Notes: a model not told the origin generated them from the sequence alone. A DNA stretch of 64,000 nt from Kutzneria sp044547355 (GCF_044547355.1 NZ_JBIUAG010000011.1:264774-328773); one strand, 5' to 3'; counted from the stretch's first letter, positions 8,423 through 17,757 are shown. Translations and numbers: made by a program.

Positions 8423-9486
8423 GCCCCGAACAGCGCCTTCAACTCGGCCGGGGCGATCTGGTCCAGTTGCGAGTACGTGCAGGAGGAAGGTTCCCGGTCC
8501 GGACGGAAGCGGACCAGCCGCCCGCCGTGCCGCAGCCGCCCGGCCATGACGTGCTCGTACCGCACCTCGGCCACCAGTTCGGGCCGCAGGGGTTCCCAGC
8601 TGAGGTCCTTGCCGGCGCTCCACCGGCTCTGCCCGCCGGGCATCCGGCCGCCGGCCTCGGTCTGGGCCTGCGCCCACTGCCGCCACGGATGCGTCTGCAG
8701 GGCGTTCGAGCGCAGCGGCGCCAGCTCGTCGACGAGTTCCTTGCGCCGCGCGGCGGTCATGCTGCTGGCGACGCCGACGTGATGCAGGGTGCCGTTGTCG
8801 TCGTACAGACCGAGCAGCAGGGACCCGACGCCGTTGCCGTCCTTGTGCCAGCGGAAGCCGGCCACCACACAGTCGGCCGTCCGCTCGTGCTTGACCTTCC
8901 ACATCACCCGCTTGTCCTGCTCGTAGGGCAGGTCGCCGGGCTTGGCCATGACGCCGTCGAAACCGGCCCCCTCGAACCGGGTGAACCAGTCGGCGGCCAC
9001 GGCCGGATCCCGGGTCAGGGGAGTGATGTGGATACGGGCCAGGTCGCCGCCGATGACGGTCTCCAGCAGCTCACGCCGACGGGTGAACGGCTCGTCCATC
9101 AGGCTGTCGTCCCCCAGCGCCAGCAGGTCGAAGGCGACGAAGCTGGCGGGAGTCTCGACGGCCAGCTTCCGCACCCGGGAAGCGGCCGGGTGCAGGCGGT
9201 TCTGGAGCGTGTCGAAGTCCAGCCCGTCGCCGGTGACGACGACGATCTCGCCGTCCACCACACACCGCGGCGGCAGGACTTCGAGCAGCAGGTCGACGAG
9301 TTCGGGGAAGTAGCGGGTCAGCGGCCGGTCGTTGCGGGAGCCCAGCTCGACCTCGTCCCCGTCGCGGAAGACGATGCAGCGGAAGCCGTCCCACTTGGGC
9401 TCGTACAGCAGCCCCTCGGCCGTCGGCACCTCGTGCACGGCCTTGGCGAGCATCGGCCGCACCGGTGGCATCACTGGAAGGTCCAC
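8419..9486 (-). CDS. ligC: ATP-dependent DNA ligase, LigC type
   Basis: The 355-aa enzyme has the nucleotidyltransferase motif I EPKWDGFR near residue 28 with the adenylated lysine, motif Ia (GSRND), motif III (VAFDLLAL), motif IV (DGVMAK) and motif V (MWKVK), followed by an OB fold ending with RPELVAEVRYE. It seals DNA nicks with ATP and works with the coupled PolDom protein. The GTG start at 9484-9486 abuts a 12-bp inverted repeat and lacks a clear ribosome site; an internal ATG six codons later is possible. Confidence 0.88.
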   Translation of the reverse strand: MDLPVMPPVRPMLAKAVHEVPTAEGLLYEPKWDGFRCIVFRDGDEVELGSRNDRPLTRYFPELVDLLLEVLPPRCVVDGEIVVVTGDGLDFDTLQNRLHPAASRVRKLAVETPASFVAFDLLALGDDSLMDEPFTRRRELLETVIGGDLARIHITPLTRDPAVAADWFTRFEGAGFDGVMAKPGDLPYEQDKRVMWKVKHERTADCVVAGFRWHKDGNGVGSLLLGLYDDNGTLHHVGVASSMTAARRKELVDELAPLRSNALQTHPWRQWAQAQTEAGGRMPGGQSRWSAGKDLSWEPLRPELVAEVRYEHVMAGRLRHGGRLVRFRPDREPSSCTYSQLDQIAPAELKALFGA

Positions 9487-9515
9487 GACCGGTCACGATA
9501 GGCCGTGACCGGTCG
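9486..9515 (-). terminator. Hairpin between GH28 gene and ligC
   Basis: Perfect 12-bp arms (CGACCGGTCACG and its complement) enclose a 6-base loop. It lies 21 bp beyond the GH28 stop, so termination of that transcript is likely. It also touches the ligC start codon and could affect ligase translation if read through. Confidence 0.5.
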
Positions 9516-9536
9516 TTTCGCCTGGTATAACGCCGA

Positions 9537-11099
9537 TCAGAGCTCTGTGTGACCGGTCTGGTCCACCTGCGTGTCGGCCACCGGCCGGCTGGTGGTCACC
9601 CGGAAGTCGGACACGTCGTCGAGCACGAAGGTCGGCGCGTCGGCCGCCTTGTCGGCCTTCACGTGGTGGAAGTCGGCGTCGACCACGTCCCGCAGCGCGA
9701 ACGCGGGCCGGGTGTCCGGCTGCTCGTAGCGGACCTCGACGTTGTCCAGGGTGACGCCCTCGACATGCCGGATGAACAAGCCGTAGGCCGGCAGCGTGCC
9801 GAACATGGTCGGCTCCGGGTAGGCGTTCTCCGCCTCGGGCGGGTTCTCGGGCACGCCGCCGCGCGACAGCTCGCCGACCATGTGGTGCCGCACGTTGCTG
9901 ATCCGCACGTCCTCGACGCGGTGGCCGGGGATGCCGGCGATCGCCGAGGGGTAGCGGGGATCGCAGTTGTGGGCGATGAGGTTGGCGATGCTGACCCGGC
10001 GCAGGGTGCCGACCGGCACGCCGGCCGGGCCGCGCATGCGTGCGCCGAGGCGGAAGAAGATCGGCATCTGCACGTCGCGCATGGTGATGTTGCTGACCGT
10101 GATGTCCTCCAGCGCGCCGCCGTCCACGGTCTCGAACGCCAGCCCCCGGCAGTGCTCGAACACGACGTTGGAGATGGCGATGTTCTTGAAGCCGCCGTTG
10201 GACTCGGTGCCGCACTTGATCCGGCCGGTGCGGCCGAACGCCGCCGTCTTGTACGTGCCGTTGACCAGCGTGCCCAGGTCGTAGCCGCTGACGAAGCAGT
10301 TGTCGATGGTGACGTTCTCGGTGTCGCGGGCGTAGCCCAGCGCGTACGAGGCCTTCAGCACGATGGCGTCGTCGTTGGGGGAGTTGACGGTGGTGTTGGA
10401 GATCCGCACGTTCTTGCAGCAGTCGATGTCGATGCCGTCGCGGTTGGTGTCCATCACGACGTTGTCGATGCGGAAGTTGTCCACGCCGGTGGGCAGGATG
10501 CAGAAGTGCCCACCGTTGACCATGGTGACGTCCCTGATCACCACGTCGCGGCACAGCTTCAGGGCGATGGCCTTGTTGCCCTGCAACGGCTGCGACTCGG
10601 CGCTGCCCCCGCTGACCAGTCCCTTGCCGTCGATCGTGCCGGGCCCGCCGATGGTCACGTTGACCAGGTTTTCGCCCCAGATCAGGCTGTTGTGCCAGTG
10701 GCTGTGCCCGAAGTCCTGGTAGTTGTTGCCGGCCCCGGGCTGCTCGGCCGGGTCGTAGCCCTTGCCGTTCGCGGGCGCGGCGGCCAGCAGGGTGGCGTTG
10801 TGCCCCAGGTAGAGGGCGACGTTGCTCTTGAGGTGCACGGAATAGCTGGCGTAGGCGCCGGCCGGGAAGAACACCGTGCCGCCGCGTTTGGCCGCGGCGT
10901 CGATGGCGCGGTTGATCGCCGCGGTGTCGATCGTGACGCCGTCGCCGCGAGCCCCGAACTCCGTGACATCGAACAGTTCTCCCGCCGGTGAAGCCGGAGC
11001 GGCCGGCTCGGCGGCAGCGGCGCCGGCCAGCGGCACGGCCAGTGCGGCCGCGCCGGCGGCCCCCAGAGTGACGATGCGACGACGACTCACCCGGTCCAT
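9537..11099 (-). CDS. Exported GH28-type polysaccharide hydrolase (polygalacturonase-like)
   Basis: The 520-aa right-handed beta-helix protein begins with a twin-arginine signal (SRRRIVTLG, hydrophobic core, cleavage after AAAA). The pectinase-fold N-terminal box FDVTEFGARGDG is present, as is the GH28 aspartate region: NRDGIDIDCC near residue 200 and SPNDDAIVLK 25 residues later. It probably hydrolyses uronic-acid-containing plant or bacterial polysaccharide outside the cell. ATG at 11099 is preferred to the TTG at 11135 because the twin-arginine motif then starts at residue 5. It is divergent from the PL7 lyase, with a LacI-like operator between. Confidence 0.78.
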   Translation of the reverse strand: MDRVSRRRIVTLGAAGAAALAVPLAGAAAAEPAAPASPAGELFDVTEFGARGDGVTIDTAAINRAIDAAAKRGGTVFFPAGAYASYSVHLKSNVALYLGHNATLLAAAPANGKGYDPAEQPGAGNNYQDFGHSHWHNSLIWGENLVNVTIGGPGTIDGKGLVSGGSAESQPLQGNKAIALKLCRDVVIRDVTMVNGGHFCILPTGVDNFRIDNVVMDTNRDGIDIDCCKNVRISNTTVNSPNDDAIVLKASYALGYARDTENVTIDNCFVSGYDLGTLVNGTYKTAAFGRTGRIKCGTESNGGFKNIAISNVVFEHCRGLAFETVDGGALEDITVSNITMRDVQMPIFFRLGARMRGPAGVPVGTLRRVSIANLIAHNCDPRYPSAIAGIPGHRVEDVRISNVRHHMVGELSRGGVPENPPEAENAYPEPTMFGTLPAYGLFIRHVEGVTLDNVEVRYEQPDTRPAFALRDVVDADFHHVKADKAADAPTFVLDDVSDFRVTTSRPVADTQVDQTGHTEL

Positions 11100-11110
11100 G
11101 GGTCGGAGGC

Positions 11111-11124
11111 TACAAACGTTTACA
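11111..11124. promoter_or_regulatory. LacI-family-like operator
   Basis: The sequence TACAAACGTTTACA is a near-palindrome centred on CG with a perfect AAAC/GTTT core, as in LacI/CcpA-family operators. It lies 11 bp upstream of the GH28 start and about 115 bp upstream of the PL7 lyase, so one sugar-responsive repressor could control both. No lacI gene is adjacent. Confidence 0.5.
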
Positions 11125-11238
11125 TCCTGTTTCAATAGGCCGTTCGCGACGGCGGGTCCCGGATCGGTCGCTCGTCGTCTGAACCGGTTGACGTCCTGGC
11201 CGCGTCCCCTCCCCTGTAGACACGAAAGGGCGGTTCAC

Positions 11239-12018
11239 ATGCATAAACGGCGGGTGGTTATCGGGGTCGCGGCGGTGGCGGCCGTGCTCGGCGCCGGGGT
11301 CTGGGGCGTCGCCACGGCGCAGGGCCCGGCCAACGCGGCGACCTCGGTGTCGCTGTCCGGCTTTCGGCTGACGCTGCCGGTCGACTCCGCCGGCAAGCAG
11401 AGCGGCGCGTCCACGACCGTCAGCCCGGCCAAGGTCACCGCGCCGTGGCTGACCCGCGAGGCCGACGGCAGCCTGACCTTTTTCGCGCCGACCAAGGGCG
11501 CGCACACGCCGAACTCGCCGCATCCGCGCACGGAACTGGTCAGCGACAACGACTTCAACGCCGGTTCGGGCACGCACACGCTGACCGCCACCATGGTGAT
11601 GAAGCAGCTGCCCAGCGCGCAGGACATCATCATCGGCCAGATCCACGGCGGCGGCCCGATCTCCTCGGTGCCGCTGCTGATGCTGCACTACCGGCACACC
11701 TCGGCCGACGCCGCCAACTCGGGCCGCGTCACGCTGACCGTGCGCAAGAACCCGACCGTGCCCGGCAGCGACCTGTCGACGGTGCTGACCAACGTGCCGA
11801 TGAACGCGGCCTTCTCGTACACGATCACCGAGAACGCCACCGGCTTCACCGTGACCGCCACGTCGAACGGGAAGACCGGCAAGCAGACGGTGCCGCTGAA
11901 CTCCTCGTTCAAGGGCAAGGACGTCCGCTTCCAGGTCGGCGACTACCAGCAGACGCCGGCCAACGACTCGCCCACCGACGGCGGCCGGCTGACGATCAAG
12001 GCGCTGACCCAGAGCTGA
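11239..12018 (+). CDS. Secreted polysaccharide lyase family 7 (alginate lyase)
   Basis: The 259-aa protein has a signal peptide (residues 1-34) and the three PL7 signatures in order: PRTELV near residue 97, GQIHGGG near residue 135 and RFQVGDYQQ near residue 230. These carry the catalytic and substrate-binding Arg, Gln, His and Tyr of the jelly-roll fold. It cleaves alginate or a related uronan by beta-elimination. ATG at 11239 is chosen for the GAAAGGG site nine bases upstream. Paired with the GH28 gene, it forms a small polyuronide-degrading locus. Confidence 0.9.
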   Translation: MHKRRVVIGVAAVAAVLGAGVWGVATAQGPANAATSVSLSGFRLTLPVDSAGKQSGASTTVSPAKVTAPWLTREADGSLTFFAPTKGAHTPNSPHPRTELVSDNDFNAGSGTHTLTATMVMKQLPSAQDIIIGQIHGGGPISSVPLLMLHYRHTSADAANSGRVTLTVRKNPTVPGSDLSTVLTNVPMNAAFSYTITENATGFTVTATSNGKTGKQTVPLNSSFKGKDVRFQVGDYQQTPANDSPTDGGRLTIKALTQS

Positions 12019-12096
12019 CGCGCGCGGATGGGGGATGGCCGGGCCGGTTCGGCCGACGCCCGCGTGGCGTCGATCAGGATCGGCCCGGCGTCCCGG

Positions 12097-13362
12097 TCAG
12101 GCCTGGACGATGTCGCGGCCGACCCGGGTGTAGCGCTTGGCCAGTTCGGCGTCGACACGAGCGGAGTCGGCGGCGTCGAGCTCGATGCCGGCGGGCGTGG
12201 CCGGCCAGGACTCGACGATGCGGGCGCGGTACCCGGCCGGCGGGTGGGACTCGGCCAGGTTGGCGTCGGAGCGGATGGTCCGCTGGCGCAGCACGGGTAT
12301 CCGGTCGGCGAGGTCGGCCCGCACGCGCGCGGCGGCCGACTGCCACGCGGTGACGCCGGCGAGGCCGCCGCGGTGGGCCCGCGCGTTCAGCTCGGTGGTG
12401 CGGATGGCGAGTTCGAGCGAGGATCCGATGACGAGGTCGTCGAGGAGTCGGACGGTGGCCTCGGTGCCGGCGACGCGGGCGGCGGCGGCGTCCGCGGCGT
12501 ACTCGGCCCGCTGGTGCTCGCGCATTCCCACCCACAGCAACACCATCTGGCCGGCCGCGGCGGTCCGGCTGGCCAGCCAGAACAACGGCCACACGATGAG
12601 CTGGGCCAGCCGCTCGCCCGGGCGGCGCATGCGCAGGCCCTCCGGGGCGAGGACGGCGGCGACCTGGCCGAGCGTGCGGAACGCCTGCTGGGTCAGCAAT
12701 GCGTGCGTCGGATCGCCGTTGACGAAGTGGCCGAGCTCGTGGCCGAGCAGCGCGATCCGCTGCTGCGGGCCGAGCACTCCCCACAGCGGCAGGCCGAGCC
12801 GCAGCACGGTGCGGCGGCGCAGGCCGTAGGTTCCGGCCGAGGCGTTGAAGTCCCCGTTGACGACGATGATCGACGGCGCCGGCGCGCCGATCGCCGCGGC
12901 GACCCGCTCGACCAAGGCGAACAGGGCCGGCGCCTCCTCGCGGGACACCGCGTCGTACGTGTCGGTGAAGCGGTGCAGCCGAGGCCGCAGCAACGCGGCC
13001 AGCGCCAGCAGCACCAGCCCGAGCAGGAGCGTCGCGAAGTTCGGGAAGTTGAAGCTGATCAGCCAGATGCCGCCGACCGCGAGGCCGACAGTGACGGCGA
13101 ACAGCAGCGCCGAGGCGGTCAGCAGCACGACCCGGGCCGTCGACCAGCCGCGCGAGCGCGGGACATCGCCGGCCAGCGCCCCGAACATCTCACGGTTGAG
13201 CCGGAACGCGGTGCGGTGGTTCCAGCGGGCCAGCAGACCCGTCCGCTCGGCGTCGTAGGCGTCCAGATTCCAGTCGCATCCGGCGCACCAGACGATCGTG
13301 GACTGCTCGCTGACCAGGGGGCCGGCGCACTGCGGGCACTCGGCGGGGGCTTCGACGGACAC
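12097..13362 (-). CDS. Membrane M48 family zinc metalloprotease with N-terminal zinc ribbon
   Basis: This 421-aa protein starts with a zinc-ribbon-like CPQC and CAGC pair (residues 9-28), then a two-helix membrane hairpin near residues 85-130, and the M48 catalytic motif GHELGHF near residue 207. A hydrophobic segment and the third zinc ligand region follow (REHQRAEYAADAAA near 278). It resembles HtpX/Ste24-type quality-control proteases. The next gene to the left is convergent, so it is probably monocistronic. Confidence 0.85.
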   Translation of the reverse strand: MSVEAPAECPQCAGPLVSEQSTIVWCAGCDWNLDAYDAERTGLLARWNHRTAFRLNREMFGALAGDVPRSRGWSTARVVLLTASALLFAVTVGLAVGGIWLISFNFPNFATLLLGLVLLALAALLRPRLHRFTDTYDAVSREEAPALFALVERVAAAIGAPAPSIIVVNGDFNASAGTYGLRRRTVLRLGLPLWGVLGPQQRIALLGHELGHFVNGDPTHALLTQQAFRTLGQVAAVLAPEGLRMRRPGERLAQLIVWPLFWLASRTAAAGQMVLLWVGMREHQRAEYAADAAAARVAGTEATVRLLDDLVIGSSLELAIRTTELNARAHRGGLAGVTAWQSAAARVRADLADRIPVLRQRTIRSDANLAESHPPAGYRARIVESWPATPAGIELDAADSARVDAELAKRYTRVGRDIVQA

Positions 13363-13437
13363 GACGAGCGATGATGGCCGCCGGGCCGCCGCCGAGGACG
13401 CGAAACCGCGGCGTTGTTGCCAGGATGAGACCCGCGA

Positions 13438-13540
13438 TCACCACGCCACCGGCAGCGTGTGCACGCCGTAGACCCGGGGGGTGCGGAACCGGACATCGGA
13501 CGCGGAACCGGCGAGGCACGCGCAGGACCAGGGCGCGTCC
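13438..13540 (-). pseudogene. C-terminal stump of a cytochrome P450
   Basis: On the minus strand, the last codons before the stop at 13438 read SDVRFRTPRVYGVHTLPVAW, which strongly resembles the beta-3 hairpin and terminal LPV-x-W of bacterial P450s. Another frame just upstream reads ALVLRVP, like the preceding family segment, so a frameshift seems present. The haem-binding cysteine loop and the rest of the gene are absent. Nothing else recognisable lies between 13363 and 13634. Confidence 0.4.
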
Positions 13541-13634
13541 CGCCCTGACCGCCGCCGCTCACGGGCGCGGACCCGGACGGCCTGTCGGCCGGCGAGCCGT
13601 TCCGCAGGGACTGAACCGCAAATATGCTCGCCCG

Positions 13635-15785
13635 ATGACCAGCGTGCAGCGGCTGTGGTCCACTCCGGCCGCGTTGCGAGCAGTGCGGGCGACCCTGGTG
13701 GTGCCGGGGCTGTTCGCGTTCAGCTACGCGGTGCTCGGTGACCTCCAGGTGGCGACGTTCGCGGCGTTCGGCGGGTTCGCCACGCTGGTGCTGGCCTCGT
13801 TCGGCGGCCGGGCCCGGGACAAGGTCGTCGCCCACCTGGGCCTGGCGGTGGCCGGCAGCGTGCTGCTGGTGATCGGCACGGCGGTGAACACCTCGGTGGT
13901 GCTGGCGACGCTGGTGACGCTGCCGGTGGTGTTCGTGGTGCTGTTCGCCGGCGTCGGCGGCCCGAACGCGGCGTCGGGCACCACCGCCGCGCTGCTGGCG
14001 TACGTGCTGCCGGCGGCCTCCCCGGGCACCATGGCCATGGTCCCGGAGCGGCTGGCCGGCTGGTGGCTGGCGTCGGTGGTGGGCACGATCGCCGTGCTCG
14101 TGCTGTCGCCGAAGCCGCCAGGCGCCGAGTTGCGGCGGGCCGTGTCGAAGAGCGCCCGCGCGCTGGCGGACCTGCTGGCGGCGGCGTTGCAGGGCGACCG
14201 TGACCCCAAATACCGCCAGTACGCCTTGGACTGCAAGCACAACCTGCTCACCACGTTCACGGCGACGCCATACCGGCCGACCGGGCTCGCCGCGGCGGAC
14301 CAGGCGCTGGACAGCCTCGTGGGCCTGCTGGAGTGGTGCACGTCGGTGATCTGCGACAGCCTGCACGAGTACGAGGACCTCACGCACATCGACGAGGTCG
14401 AGCGTCGCCTGCTGACCGACACGGCGACCGTGCTGCGGGACGTCGCGGCGGTGTTGGAGGGGGAGCCGACCAAGCCGGAGCTGGACTGCCTGGAGCGCAG
14501 CCTCGCCGACAGCGTGGAGCACCTGCGGCAGCTGCGCAGCGACAGCGCGGACTTCGGGGCGGCGGTGCACCTGTCGTTCCACGCGCGCACAGCAGCCGTC
14601 GCCGCGCACACGGCGCTGGCCGACGCCCTCATCGCCGCGCACAAGGCGGACCCGACCATCGTCTCCAACGGCCGTAGACGGTGGTACGGCACGGATCCCA
14701 CCGTCAGCGAGAGCCGCCTGGCCGGCCTGACGACCGTGGCCAACGCGGTGTCACGGCACGCCAGCCTGCGCTCCGTGTGGTTCCTCAACAGCGCACGGGG
14801 AGCCATCGCGCTGGCAGTCGCGGTGGCGGTGGCCGACCTGACCGGCGTGGAGCACGGCTTCTGGGTCGTGCTCGGCACGCTGTCAGTGCTGCGCACCAAC
14901 GCCGCGTCGACCGGATCTACGGCCCTGCGCGCCCTGATCGGCACCGTGGTCGGCTTTGTCATCGGCGCGGCGCTGCTGCTGGCCATCGGCTCCAGCACCG
15001 CCGCGCTGTGGACGGCGCTGCCGCTGGCGGTGCTGGTCGCCGCGTACGCGCCGGGCGTGCTGCCGTTCGAGGCCGGGCAGGCGGCGTTCACAGTGGTCGT
15101 GTCGGTGCTGTTCAACCTGCTGGTGCCGGCCGGCTGGCAGATCGGCGTCGTGCGCATCGAGGACGTGGCGATCGGCTGCGCGGTGAGCTTCCTGGTCGGC
15201 GTGCTGTTCTGGCCGCGCGGCGCCGGGTCGCTGGTCGCTGACGACCTCGCCGACGCCTTCCGCACCGGCGGCCGCTACCTGTCCGACTCCGCGCACTGGG
15301 CGCTGGGCCTGCGGGCCGACGCGCCGGTCGCCTCCCCGGCCATCGCCGCCGGCATCCGCCTGGACGAGGCGCTGCGGGGCTTCCTGGCCGAGCAGGGGAC
15401 CAAGCGGGTGCCCAAGGAGTACCTGTGGCGGCTGGTCGCCGGGGCGCTGCGGGCCCGCCTCACCGCGCACTCCCTGGCCGGACTCCCCACCGCCCCGGGC
15501 GATCCCGACCCGCTGCGTCTGCTGCTCGGCGACCACGCCGGCCAGCTCGCGGCGTGGTTCGACCACCTGGCCTCGCGCCTGGACCGCACCGACCACGGCG
15601 ACGTGCCGATGCTGGCCCCGCCGCAACTGCGGGACCCGGTGCTGCCCAACGGAACCGCGGTGCCGGACCTGCCGACGGCGCTGTGGGTGGGCGAGCACCT
15701 GCGGCACGTGACACCACGGTTGATGGAGCTGGTGGAGCCGGCCGGGGCGGTGGCCGCGCAGCGACACCGCCCCTGGTGGCGCTAG
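13635..15785 (+). CDS. FUSC family (fusaric acid resistance/YccS-like) membrane protein
   Basis: The 716-aa protein has the duplicated FUSC layout: a first cluster of five to six membrane helices (residues 15-165), a long soluble helical domain (170-390), a second cluster of helices (395-540, with ARGAIALAVAVAVADLTG) and a soluble C-terminal region. Family members export aromatic acids or related toxic compounds. ATG at 13635 is chosen because the membrane domain starts directly after it. The stop shares a CTAG tetranucleotide with the convergent PBP gene. Confidence 0.82.
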   Translation: MTSVQRLWSTPAALRAVRATLVVPGLFAFSYAVLGDLQVATFAAFGGFATLVLASFGGRARDKVVAHLGLAVAGSVLLVIGTAVNTSVVLATLVTLPVVFVVLFAGVGGPNAASGTTAALLAYVLPAASPGTMAMVPERLAGWWLASVVGTIAVLVLSPKPPGAELRRAVSKSARALADLLAAALQGDRDPKYRQYALDCKHNLLTTFTATPYRPTGLAAADQALDSLVGLLEWCTSVICDSLHEYEDLTHIDEVERRLLTDTATVLRDVAAVLEGEPTKPELDCLERSLADSVEHLRQLRSDSADFGAAVHLSFHARTAAVAAHTALADALIAAHKADPTIVSNGRRRWYGTDPTVSESRLAGLTTVANAVSRHASLRSVWFLNSARGAIALAVAVAVADLTGVEHGFWVVLGTLSVLRTNAASTGSTALRALIGTVVGFVIGAALLLAIGSSTAALWTALPLAVLVAAYAPGVLPFEAGQAAFTVVVSVLFNLLVPAGWQIGVVRIEDVAIGCAVSFLVGVLFWPRGAGSLVADDLADAFRTGGRYLSDSAHWALGLRADAPVASPAIAAGIRLDEALRGFLAEQGTKRVPKEYLWRLVAGALRARLTAHSLAGLPTAPGDPDPLRLLLGDHAGQLAAWFDHLASRLDRTDHGDVPMLAPPQLRDPVLPNGTAVPDLPTALWVGEHLRHVTPRLMELVEPAGAVAAQRHRPWWR

Positions 15786-17614
15786 AACTGGGTGGCCGGC
15801 TTGCCCTGGAGGTAGGCGTTCATGTACTGCTGCCAGATGCTCGTCGGCACGTCCACGCCCTCCTTCATCGGGGCGAGGTCCTTGCGGTGGCCGACCCAGA
15901 CCGCGGTGACGACCTGCGGCGTGTAGCCGACGGTCCAGGCGTCGGAGTTGTCGGCGGTGTCGAGGAACGCGGTCGAGCCGGCCTTGGCCGCGACCGGGCG
16001 GCCGCCGTCCAGCCCGGGGCCGGTCAGCATGGACTGGGTGACCATCTTGGCCTGGGCTGTCTCGAACACCTGGGTGGGCGCCAGGTGCGCGTTGGCCTTG
16101 GCGTCGTAGAGCGAGACGCCGGTGGAGGCCACGACGGCGTTGATGAAGTGCGCCGGCGTGTACTTGCCGTTGGCCGCGAGCGTGGCGTACGCCTGCGCCA
16201 TGTCGCGGGGGCGCACCGGGTAGGAGCCCATGGCGATGCTGTCGGTGGTCTGGTCCTTGTCGCTGGAGCGCAGCGCCGGCCCGGTCTTGCCGCCGATGGT
16301 CTGGGTCTGGGCCACGCCGGCCTCGAAGGCCGTGGTGGCCACCTTCGCCGGGCCGATGTCGTCGGTCAACTTGTAGAAGACGGTGTTGGTGTTGTTGTGC
16401 ATGGCGTCGCCGAGGGCGCACTGCGGGCCGCAGTCGGCGCCGCTGAAGTTCTTCACCGACACCCCGCCGATGGTCAGCGGGCTGGTGCCGTCGTACTGCG
16501 AGGCCAGCGTGATCTGGGGGCTGGTCCGGAGGGCGGCCATCAGCACCAGCGGCTGGAAGGTGGGTCCCGGCTGGGCGGCGTTGTCGGCCGTGTCCACGCC
16601 CTGGGCCGGGTTGTCGCCGCCGAACCACGAGACGATCGCCCCGGTGCTCGGGTTGATCGACACCAGCGCGTCGCCGACGTCCGGGTCGGCCGAGCGCAGC
16701 GACTGGGCCGCGCTCTCGGCCATGGTCTGGGCCTTGGGGTCGATGGTGGTGTGCACCTGCGCCCCGGCGTGCCGCAGCACGTCCTCGTCCAGCCCGGCCA
16801 TCTGCTTGGCCTCGGCCAGCACCTGCTGCACGATGAACGACCGCGCCGGCGGCAGCGAGCCGGTGACCGGCATGATCGGCTTGGGCGGCACGGTGTAGCG
16901 GGCCCGCTCGTCCTGGCCCAGCCAGCCGTTGGCCACCATGCGGTCCAGCACGTGCGTCCACTGCTGCTTGGTCCAGGTCTCGTCCTCGTCCTTGGCCGGC
17001 TGGTCGATGCAGCCGGCCAGGAACGCCGCCTCGGACGCGTCCAGCTCGCCGACGTTCTTGCCGAAGTACGCCTGCGCCGCGGCCTGGATGCCGTACGCGC
17101 CGCGGCCCAGGTAGACCAGGTTCAGGTAGCCGGCCAGGATGTCGTCCTTGGACTGCTGACGGCCCAGCTTGGCCGCCCGCACCAGCTGCACCCACTGGTC
17201 GGGCAGCGACTGCGCGTCCGCGCCGGTGGCCAGCCGCACGAACTGGGTGGTGATGCCGCCCAGGCCGATGTTGGTCTCGAACGTCTCGTCCTCGGCCGCC
17301 TCGACCGCCTTCTGCACGACCCGCGGCACCTGGCTGATCTGCACCACGGTGCGGTTGCCGCCGCCGGTCGGGCCGATGGTCGTCATCACCGAGCCGTCCG
17401 AGTAGTACAGCGTCACCGTCTGCTGCTGGTCGGCGACCAACTTCGGATCGGGCGTGGCGACCACGCCGTAGGTGATGCCGAACGCGATGAGCGGAACCCC
17501 GATGACCACGGCCGCCACCACGTACCCGAACCGGCGCACGCGCCGCCAGTTGATGTCGGGATGCGTGGCTTCCTCGTTCACGTTCGGACTACCCCCTCGC
17601 GCTCGGAGCGTCAT
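15782..17614 (-). CDS. Class A penicillin-binding protein homologue with degenerate active sites
   Basis: The 610-aa protein has a cytoplasmic tail, one membrane anchor (residues 29-52), a GT51-like domain (about 85-235) and a transpeptidase-like domain (about 290-580). The framework is clear (YLNLVYLGRGAYGIQAAAQAYFGK). The catalytic residues are not: EDETF keeps the first GT glutamate, but about 25 residues after it are missing, GGSTITQQ has become GGITTQF, and the second glutamate is Gln. In the transpeptidase, S-x-x-K is P-T-F-Q (near 350), S-x-N is N-T-N (near 408) and K-T-G is K-A-G (near 546). It is probably a non-catalytic scaffold in wall synthesis. A GTG at 17581 is an alternative start. 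Confidence 0.85.
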   Translation of the reverse strand: MTLRARGGSPNVNEEATHPDINWRRVRRFGYVVAAVVIGVPLIAFGITYGVVATPDPKLVADQQQTVTLYYSDGSVMTTIGPTGGGNRTVVQISQVPRVVQKAVEAAEDETFETNIGLGGITTQFVRLATGADAQSLPDQWVQLVRAAKLGRQQSKDDILAGYLNLVYLGRGAYGIQAAAQAYFGKNVGELDASEAAFLAGCIDQPAKDEDETWTKQQWTHVLDRMVANGWLGQDERARYTVPPKPIMPVTGSLPPARSFIVQQVLAEAKQMAGLDEDVLRHAGAQVHTTIDPKAQTMAESAAQSLRSADPDVGDALVSINPSTGAIVSWFGGDNPAQGVDTADNAAQPGPTFQPLVLMAALRTSPQITLASQYDGTSPLTIGGVSVKNFSGADCGPQCALGDAMHNNTNTVFYKLTDDIGPAKVATTAFEAGVAQTQTIGGKTGPALRSSDKDQTTDSIAMGSYPVRPRDMAQAYATLAANGKYTPAHFINAVVASTGVSLYDAKANAHLAPTQVFETAQAKMVTQSMLTGPGLDGGRPVAAKAGSTAFLDTADNSDAWTVGYTPQVVTAVWVGHRKDLAPMKEGVDVPTSIWQQYMNAYLQGKPATQF

Positions 17615-17757
17615 GTCTATCAGTTGGGGGTAAGGACTCCGTCAGGCGGTGGCAGGGAGATCGGGCGCGCGGGGATCCCCGTATGCGGGACGACCTGCGC
17701 CGATGCCGGCCCGAGCCCCGGGGGGAGCGCGATGACCTGCGCGAACGCGCCAGTAAC

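Noticed and set aside
8419..9486. Full NHEJ locus
   Set aside because: LigC and PolDom are present but no Ku gene lies in the window, so an end-joining system cannot be claimed.
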